In this document: one piece after another, positions 57,466 to 64,000 of the stretch
How positions within the stretch are numbered: the stretch's first letter is position 1
Layout of the letters: every line of letters starts with the position of its first letter
From: Agapanthus africanus
Lineage: Eukaryota; Streptophyta; Magnoliopsida; Asparagales; Amaryllidaceae
Direction: 5' to 3'
NCBI GenBank assembly: GCA_030015575.1
Contig: JASDDO010000001.1
Span: forward strand, 140,697,988 to 140,761,987
Length of the DNA stretch: 64,000 nucleotides
Notes under the pieces: generated by a model
What the model was told of the DNA's origin: nothing
Seen by the model: only the letters and a program-made list of their open reading frames with translations
Databases searched by the model: none
Made by a program: the position numbers and the translations under genes

Positions 57466-60400
57466 AAACTTTCTACGTGCCCGGGAGGAAAAATGGACAA
57501 AAGGGCATCCTGTTTTACAGGTCAAACCCCGTTGTGCACCAGGACGACCTTTCTGTCGTGTGCCTTCCCTATGAGAGAGGCATAAGAGCCGTCCTTAATC
57601 CCAGATACTATGCGCCCGAGATGCGGGAATACTTTAAGAAGTGCGGATGCCGGTTATATCAAACGGAGTCCGAAGCAAAGTTTTACGAAGGGCTATGGTA
57701 TCCGCCCCAGGTCCGAGCACTCATCGATGGACGAATTCCAGATAGACGGGGCATAGGCTACATTCAACCTGATTCCAAAGCGTGCTACATGATCCATGTT
57801 GGTGAGGCCAGCGAAAGATCAAATGATGATGACGAGATAGCCGAGCCAGAAGAAGCTCCTCAAGAGCTCGAAGATGGCGGACAAGCAACCTTTGATGAGC
57901 TAGCCGAGATTGACTTAGGAACGCCCGATAATCCGAGGCCGACCTACATCAGCTCACTCTTGTCGGAGGAAATGAAAGAGCAGATAATTGCCCTGCTGCG
58001 TGAGTTCGTCAACTGCTTTGCGTGGACGTACAAAGAAATGCCTGGCCTTTCCCCTGAGGTAGCCGTGCATAAGCTGGCTATATCTCCTGATGCTAAGCCA
58101 GTCAAACAAGCGCCTCGAAGAATGAGAAGGGAGTTGGAAGAAAAGGTCATTGAGGAAACCAAGAAACTCATCGATGCCAGCTTCATCAGGGAAGAGAAAT
58201 ATGCAGACTGGATCGCATGCATAGTCCCAGTGAAGAAGAAAAATGGGCAGATCCGAGTCTGTGTCGATTTCAGGGACCTCAATAAGGCATGTCCTAAAGA
58301 CGACTTCCCGCTACCGGTCATGGAAATGATGGTCGATGACACCTCAAATTACGAACTGTTCACCTTTTTGGATGGTTCGTCTGGATATAATCAGATCAAG
58401 ATGTCGCCTGAGGATGAGAAGCACACAGCATTTCGAACCCCGATCGGAATATATTGCTACAAGGTAATGCCATTCGGACTGAAGAACGCAGGTGCTACAT
58501 ATCAAAGGGCAATGACTAATATCTTTGATGACCTAATCCATAAAGTCGTCGAATTTTATGTTGATGATCTGGTCGTCAAGACTAAAGCCAAGGCCGATCA
58601 TATCCAAGATCTCAGGACCGTTCTCACCAGACTGAGGGAATACGATCTGAAGATGAATCCTCTGAAGTGCGCTTTTGGCGTGTCATCGGGAAAATTCCTG
58701 GGCTTCATAGTCCGACATCGAGGGATCGAAGTTGACCCATCAAAGATAAAGGCCATCATGGAGATGCCCCCTCCGAAGAGTCTGACGCAGCTAAGATCTT
58801 TTCAAGGCAAGCTTGCTTATATACGGAGGTTTATCTCAAATTTATCGGGGAGATGTAGGCCCTTCTCAAAGCTCATGAAGAAAGGAGCTCCTTTTATCTG
58901 GGATGCCGAATGTCAAGCAGCGTTCGAAAGCATCAAACAATACTTGTTGCACCCTCCAGTGCTGGCTGCTCCCATTCCAAATAAACCGTTGATTCTCTAT
59001 ACTGCCGCGCTAGATGAGTTACTCGGTGCGCTCCTTGCCCAGAATAACGAGGAGGGAAAGGAAAATGCCCTCTACTACCTCAGTCGAACTCTAGTCAGGG
59101 CGGAACACAACTATTCCCCAATCGAAAAGCAATGCCTGGCTCTGATATTTGCTATGAAGAAGCTGAGGCACTATCTGCTGGCTCATCGGGTTATGCTGAT
59201 CTCCAAGGTCGACCCGCTCAAACACTTGATGACCAAAGCAAGCCTAGCCGGCAGGATGGCAAGATGGGCTGTCATGCTACTTGAGTTTGACATAGTTTAT
59301 ACCCCTCAGAAAGCAGTAAAAGGGCAAGCTATTGCAGACTTTCTCGCCGCTCATCCCATACCAGAAGGGTCGCCGCTAAATTGTGAGTTACCCGATGAAC
59401 AAGTGCTGCACCTCGAGGAAGATGAGCCATGTTGGGAGCTCTACTTCGATGGAGCCTCATCAATAAGGACCTCCAGTAAATCAAGCGTCCCGGAGATAAA
59501 AGCAGGGATAGGATTGGTGTTCATCACACCATCAATGGGAACCCTACGGCATTCTTTTGCTCTCACCGAGCCTCGGACAAACAATGAAGCTGAGTATGAA
59601 GCTCTGATAGCTGGTTTGGAGCTCGCCATAGAAATGGAAATCCTTCGGCTACGGGTTTACGGTGACTCCCAGCTTGTCATCAACCAAGTAAGCGGCGACT
59701 ATAAGATATACAAACCCGAGTTAGCTCGGTACAGAGGTCGAGTGGTGGAACTCATGAAACGGTTCACTCATATTGAACTAACGAGAGTCCCTAGAGCGTT
59801 GAACGGAAAGGCTGATGTACTCGCTCGCTTGGCCAAGGAGCTGGCTGATCCTGACATGGACGAAATTCCGATCACAGTCAGGAGCCGGCAAATTCTACCC
59901 CCAGTCTCTCTACGAGAAGAGGAAAGCGCGGAACAGAAGAGCAGTCCTGCGGAAGAAGCTTCGATCATCCAAGACGAGCCCGATTGGAGAGAACCCTTCA
60001 TAGAGTACCTCCGATACGACAAGCTGCCCGAAGAAAAATCTGCGAGGATTCAGCTGAAGAAAAGAGCTCTCCGATACGTGTTTGTAAATGACACGTTATA
60101 CCGCAGGTCATATGACCAACTCTGGCTCAGGTGTCTGTCATTGGCCGAAGCCCAAAAGGTCATGAAAGATGTCCACTCGGGCTTTTGCGGTGCTAACCAA
60201 TCTGGCCCCAAGATGCGACTTCAAATCAAACGGCTTGGGTATTACTGGCCCACCATGATACGAGATTGCGGAGAGCATGCAAAGAAATGTTATATCTGCC
60301 AAATTCACGGTGATTTTATTCACAAGCATCCCAATCCATTGCATCCTACGGTGGCGTCGTGGCCCTTCGAAGTTTGGGGCACCGACATTGTTGGCCCAAT

Positions 60401-61235
60401 TGATCCTCCGTCATCTAAAGGCCACCGGTTTATACTGGCCGCAACAGACTACTTCTCCAGATGTGCTGAAGCTGTCCCGCTAAAAGAAGTTAAGACAAAG
60501 GATATTCTGACATTCTTCCAGCATAATATTCTATACCGCTTCGGTACACCAAGAAGAATCATTTCTGACAACGGGCCTTCTTTCAAGAGCTTCAATGTCT
60601 CAAGGTTCGCTACTCAGCACAAGATAGACTGGAGATATTCCTCCATCTATAATCCAAGAGCTAATGGGCTAGCTGAAGCCTTCAATAAGACTCTATGCAA
60701 GCTCCTGAGGAAAAATGCTTCAGCCAACAAGAGAGACTGGAATCTCAAGCTTCACGAGGCATTGTGGGCATATCGTACCACGCACCGTACTCCAACTCAG
60801 TCCACTCCATACTCATTGCTCTTCGGAGTGGAGGCGGTCCTCCCCCTCGAAGTCGAAGTTCCAAGCTTAAGAATAGCCGTTCAGCATGAGTTGACAGAAG
60901 AGGAAAACGTGCTCCTTCGACTTGAAGAACTCGATGCCCTCGAAGAAAAGAGGCTCGCGGTGCAGCAAAATCTAGAGCTATACTGAGCTCAAATGTCACG
61001 GGCCTATGACAAGATAACTCGTCTCCGCGCTTTCAAGAAAGGTGAATTGGTGTTGGTCCTCAAAAGACCGATCATCCCCAATCGACATGCCAAGGGAAAA
61101 TTCAAGCCGAACTGGGAAGGACCATACGTCATCGAGAAAGTGTTCGACGGAGGATCCTACCAACTAATAAGTGCCGAGGGAGAAAGGCCCATGCCACCCA
61201 TCAATGGCCGATATCTCAAGAAATACTACACATGA
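57315..61235 (+). pseudogene. G pol: linker domain, RT, two RNase H, integrase
   Basis: Domains in order: unnamed linker domain (about 57450-57810; TFYVPGRK, ILFYRS, PRYYAPEM), RT (about 58130-58700; RVCVDFRDLNKA, FYVDDLVVK near 58554), RNase H (about 58880-59300; EKQCLALIFAMKKLRHY), second archaeal-type RNase H (about 59434-59840; WELYFDGASS, NNEAEYEALIAG, YGDSQLVINQVSGDYK), integrase zinc site (about 60170-60300) and core (GTDIVGP near 60379, ISDNGPSFKS near 60560, GLAEAFNKTL near 60668), C-terminal domain to about 61235 (KFKPNWEGPYVIEKVFDGGSY). Close to whole with about two breaks. The set equals that of A. Confidence 0.87.
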
Positions 61236-61267
61236 ATGCTCCAAGTCGCAGGCGAATTGAGCACATC

Positions 61268-61355
61268 AGCCCTACGGTCTGGATCAGACATCCTGCAAAA
61301 CCGTATACAATCCACGGGCGTAAATAACCCCTATTTCTCCCAAATCCTGCCGGTG
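61268..61355 (+). repeat. 85-bp direct repeat, copy 1 (G 3' region)
   Basis: GCCCTACGGTCTGGATCA onwards to CAAATCCTGCCGG, just after integrase. A second copy is at about 62150-62236 with few differences. The two frame a stretch of about 880 bp. Confidence 0.85.
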
Positions 61356-61379
61356 AGACTACTTTAAAGTCCTACCAGC

Positions 61380-61449
61380 GGCAAAAAAAAGAAAAAAAGA
61401 AAAAAGAAAAAAGAAAAAAAGAAAAAGAAAAAAAGAAGAAGAAGAAATA
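61380..61449 (+). repeat. Purine-only tract
   Basis: About 65 bases of A and G only, a GAAAAAA/GAAGAA microsatellite. It could form a triplex or simply be slippage; it is not the plus-strand primer, which lies at 63671. Confidence 0.8.
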
Positions 61450-61580
61450 AACGGTATGTCCACAAGCAAAATGGGCACGGATGAAAACCCGAAAGGGCTC
61501 CGTGAGTAAAAACAGCAGGACTACCGGCGAGTCTGTGAAAACCCGAAAGGGCGCAAACTCGTGAAAAGAAATGAAATACA

Positions 61581-61755
61581 CTCGCAAAGTCCTCTCGACC
61601 TTGTGAGGAGAAACCCCATGCGTGAGATCCTTACGACTCACAAAGGAGCAACACACCTAGGAATCCTCACGATTCCTAAGAAGAAAATACACCTGCGGGA
61701 TCCTTACGACTCGTAGGGAGAAAATGCTTTTATGGGACCCTCACGGCCTATAAAA
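61581..61755 (+). other. Five hairpins with common loop (G 3' region)
   Basis: Stems: CTCGCAAAG/CCTTGTGAG (61581-61607), GTGAG/CTCAC (61622-61641), TAGGAAT/ATTCCTA (61658-61678), CCTGCGGG/CTCGTAGG (61692-61717), TTTTATGGG/CCTATAAAA (61728-61755). Loops are variants of ATCCTTACGA (TCCTCTCGA, CCTCACG, ACCCTCACG). Stems differ completely yet pair, with some G-U. A structured RNA or a repeat shaped by RNA-level selection is possible. Confidence 0.6.
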
Positions 61756-61821
61756 TTGAAAAGCCTTAGGTGATAGGGACCCAAACCTGTCTCCTAAGAC
61801 ATCGTTCCCCAACGGGCAACG

Positions 61822-62470
61822 GCAAATGATGAGTCGCTCCTGGCATTTCGCTTCAGTGTTAGCGGTGCTGATGCCGACCAAAAACCCAAATCCCAAGTCC
61901 TCCCAAGGCAAATGATGAGTTGCTCCTGGTATTATTCCAGTGCAGCAATGCTGATGCAAAAAAAAGATTCAAATTCCAAATCCCCAAATGGCGAATGATG
62001 AGTCGCTCCTGGTACCATATTCCAGTGCAGCGATGCAGACGCCAACCAAATTCCAAATCCTATACCCCAACGGCGAATGATGAGTCGCTCCTGGTACCAT
62101 GTTCCAGTGCAGCGATGCAGACGCCGACAAAGTCCCGAAATTTTTCCGGCCCTACGGTCTGGATCATACATCCTGCAAAACCGTATACAATCCACGGGCG
62201 TAAAACAATTCCAATTTCTCCCAAATCCTCCCGGGGCAAATGATGAGTTGCTCCTGGCATTATTCCAGTGCAGCAATGCAGATCCAAAAAAAAAAAACCA
62301 ATTCCCAAATCCTCCCGGGGCAAATGATGAGTTGCTCCTGGCATTATTCCAGTGCAGCAATGCAGATGCCAAACAAAAAACCAAAATCCCAAAATCCCAA
62401 AATCCTCTCCATGACAGATGATGATTCACTCCTGGTACCATATTCCAGTATAGCGATGCTGATGTCAACC
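61822..62470 (+). repeat. Seven-unit repeat of 83-97 bp (G 3' region)
   Basis: Units begin near AATGATGAGTCGCTCCTGG and go on with ATTCCAGTGCAGC; starts near 61826, 61913, 61996, 62077, 62238, 62323 and 62418 (last one diverged). Between units 4 and 5 lies copy 2 of the 85-bp repeat. The frames seen across it on both strands are not genes. Confidence 0.8.
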
Positions 62471-62619
62471 CAAATCAAAATCAACAAGTCAACTTCCGCT
62501 CCGACGCCACAGAAAGCGGAGCAAGTCAAAATCCAATCTCGACACCGCAAGAAGTGGAGCAAGTCAAGTCTACCCCTGACATTGCAAGAAGCAGAGCAAG
62601 TCAAATCAAGCACCGACCG

Positions 62620-63450
62620 TCCATGTTGCAAAAATGGCAGCACCGACCATCCAAGTCGCTAAAATGGCAGCACCGACCGTCCATGTCGCAAAAATGGCAG
62701 CACCGACCGTCCAAGTCGCTAAAATGGCAGCACCGACCGTCCACGTCGCTAAAAGGGAAGCATCGACCGTCCAACTCGCAAAAAGGGCAGAACCGACCGT
62801 CCACGTCGCTAAAAGGGCAGCACCGGCCGTCCATGTCGCAAAAATGGCAGCACCGACCGTCCAAGTCGCTAAAATGGCAGCACCGACCGTCCATGTCGCA
62901 AAAATGGCAGCACCGACCGTCCAAGTCGCTAAAATGGCAGCACCGACCGTCCACGTCGCTAAAAGGGAAGCATCGACCGTCCAAGTCGCAAAAAGGGCAG
63001 AACCGACCGTCCATGTCGCTAAAAGGGCAGTACCGACCGTCCAAGTCGCGAAAAGGGCAGAACCGACCGTCCATGTCGCTAAAAGAGCAGCAACGACCGT
63101 CCATGTCGCAAAAAGGGCAGAACCGACCGTCCAAGTCGCTAAAATGGCAGCACCGACCGTCCATGTCGCTAAAAGGGCAGTACCGACCGTCCAAGTCGCT
63201 AAAATGGCAGCACCGACCGTCCACTTCGCTAAAAGGGCAGCACCGACCGTCCATGTCGCAAAAAGGGCAGAACCGACCGTCCAAGTCGCTAAAATGGCAG
63301 CACCGACCGTCCACGTCGCTAAAAAGGCAGCACCGACCGTCCATGTCGCAAAAAGGGCAGAACCGACCGTCCAAGTCGCTAAAATGGCAGCATCGACCGT
63401 CCAAGTCGCAAAAAGGGCAGCATTGACCGTCCATGTCGTAAAAAGGGCAG
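62620..63450 (+). repeat. 30-bp tandem array, about 27 units (G 3' region)
   Basis: The unit is close to AAAAGGGCAGCACCGACCGT plus CCATGTCGCA, with variants at few positions (AATGG/AAGGG; CCAAG, CCATG, CCACG; CGCT/CGCA). Each unit holds CGAC-7 nt-GTCG. Blocks of seven units (210 bp) are repeated, for example 62731 on and 62941 on, so there is higher-order structure. The period of ten codons keeps three frames open over 800 bp. Such 3' arrays are known in Tat elements and can seed satellites. Confidence 0.9.
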
Positions 63451-63600
63451 CGCAGGATTCCTACAAAGCGGGAACCGAATCACTCCGGGCCAGGGAAACG
63501 TCTATCACGAACACTCCATCTCGGAGTCATGTCAAGCAACGACCGTCCATGTCGTAAAAAGGGCAGTGCCAGCTTCCCAAAAAGCGGGAACCAAATCAGG
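63421..63600 (+). repeat. Tail of the array with a 110-bp duplication
   Basis: CGACCGTCCATGTCGTAAAA plus GGGCAG occurs near 63424 and 63540, each followed by a similar AAAGCGGGAACC segment. This is the worn end of the 30-bp array. Confidence 0.6.
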
Positions 63601-63670
63601 TCGCCTCTAAGTAAAAGAAGATCCATCAATTTCATGCACACGACCCACATATGTGGTGTGCATTTATTGA

Positions 63671-63677
63671 TAGGGGG
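63671..63677 (+). other. G polypurine tract
   Basis: AGGGGG within TAGGGGGCAATTTG, immediately before the 3' LTR. A perfect palindrome CCACATATGTGG (63647-63658) sits just upstream. Confidence 0.75.
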
Positions 63678-63682
63678 CAATT

Positions 63683-64000
63683 TGTTGGGGTAAAAATTTA
63701 CACCCCGGTTGACCAAGTCAAAATCAAAGTCAACCCCAAGACAAGTGGGCCCAAGCCCAGATCCAGTGGGCCCATGCCCGGGTCGAGCCAGTATATGAAG
63801 CGGCCGGCCTTCCCCCATGCCAAGATAAAAATTTTGTAATAAATAATTTTGTTGTATTTCTTTTATTTTATTTTTGGATAAATGTAAGAAAAAATAGGCA
63901 TAAAGCCGAATTTTTGTAAAGCTCATTGCTTATGTGCAAAAAGAAATGGCACATGAGCCATGGGATAGGCAAAATGCCATTTTGTGAAGCCCAAGGGGTT
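63683..64000 (+). repeat. G 3' LTR (first 318 bp)
   Basis: Matches 51217-51533 with about five substitutions and one single-base indel. It continues outside the window. Confidence 0.93.

Larger units (their letters stand above)
51217..64000 (+). mobile_element. G: Ty3/gypsy Tat-clade element, nearly whole, runs off the right edge
   Basis: Plus strand. 5' LTR 51217-53091 (1875 bp), primer site just after, upstream reading frame (53224-53892), gag-protease (54424-57465), pol (57315-61235), a repeat-rich 3' region of about 2.4 kb, polypurine tract (63671-63677) and the first 318 bp of the 3' LTR (63683 on). The visible LTR parts differ at about five bases and one indel, about 98 percent identical. 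Two RNase H domains and the repeat-rich 3' end mark it as Tat clade. It looks close to whole, with perhaps two or three breaks. It is inserted in the T2 LTR; ATCAT (51212-51216) is the probable target duplication. Confidence 0.92.

Noticed and set aside
62620-63450. CRISPR-like array
   Set aside because: Units are contiguous 30-bp repeats without unique spacers, in a plant retrotransposon.
62554-63557. Open frames of about 280-307 codons on both strands
   Set aside because: They come from the 30-bp array: a period of ten codons without a stop keeps frames open on both strands. Low-complexity peptide, no gene.
1-64000. Host genes, rRNA or tRNA genes
   Set aside because: Every part of the window could be assigned to one of six retrotransposons; nothing with exon-like coding of a host protein was seen.

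Overview
The window is plant nuclear DNA made entirely of nested LTR retrotransposons. I found no host gene, tRNA gene, rRNA gene or CRISPR array. Evidence for a plant: Ty3/gypsy elements of the Tat clade (with two RNase H domains) and a Tekay/Del-like type with LTRs of 3.9-4.7 kb, Ty1/copia elements with 2-kb LTRs, and primer sites matching plant initiator tRNA-Met. A repeat-rich flowering-plant genome fits; the species cannot be told. All elements are treated here as fossils, except that copia C1 looks whole. || Layout. The outermost and oldest unit is element A (Tat clade, minus strand), seen in three pieces: 1-941 (integrase), 22569-27171 (integrase to protease) and 36936-40759 (gag side). 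Insertion 1 is T1, a decayed Tekay/Del-like gypsy element (942-22568, plus strand, duplicated site GGTGG). T1 is itself split by C1, a copia element (7392-17489, minus strand, site GCTAC) whose two 2028-bp LTRs look identical by eye and whose 1316-aa gag-pol reading frame is open. Insertion 2 is C2, a degraded relative of C1 (27172-36935, minus strand, site AGGGT). Insertion 3 is T2, a relative of T1 (from 40760, minus strand). The 5' LTR of T2 is cut at 51216 by G, a nearly whole Tat element (plus strand) that runs past the window end. Order of insertion: A, then T1, C2 and T2; later C1 into T1 and G into T2. || How the parts work. Each element carries the usual set: LTR with promoter and processing signals, tRNA primer site, Gag, protease, reverse transcriptase, RNase H, integrase, polypurine tract. 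G and A share a second RNase H, a CHHC zinc knuckle, a recurring acidic GSD motif and an unnamed protease-RT linker domain. || Most unusual content. The non-coding parts are full of paired stems whose sequences differ between relatives while pairing is kept. These include a 122-bp leader module in C1 and C2 (three copies), three leader hairpins in C1/C2, LTR hairpins in C1/C2, an 11-bp long-range stem shared by T1 and T2 LTRs, a run of five-pair, seven-loop mini-hairpins in T2, and five hairpins in the G 3' region. G also has an LTR array of paired G-boxes, dispersed palindromes, and a 30-bp satellite-like array. All comparisons were made by eye.
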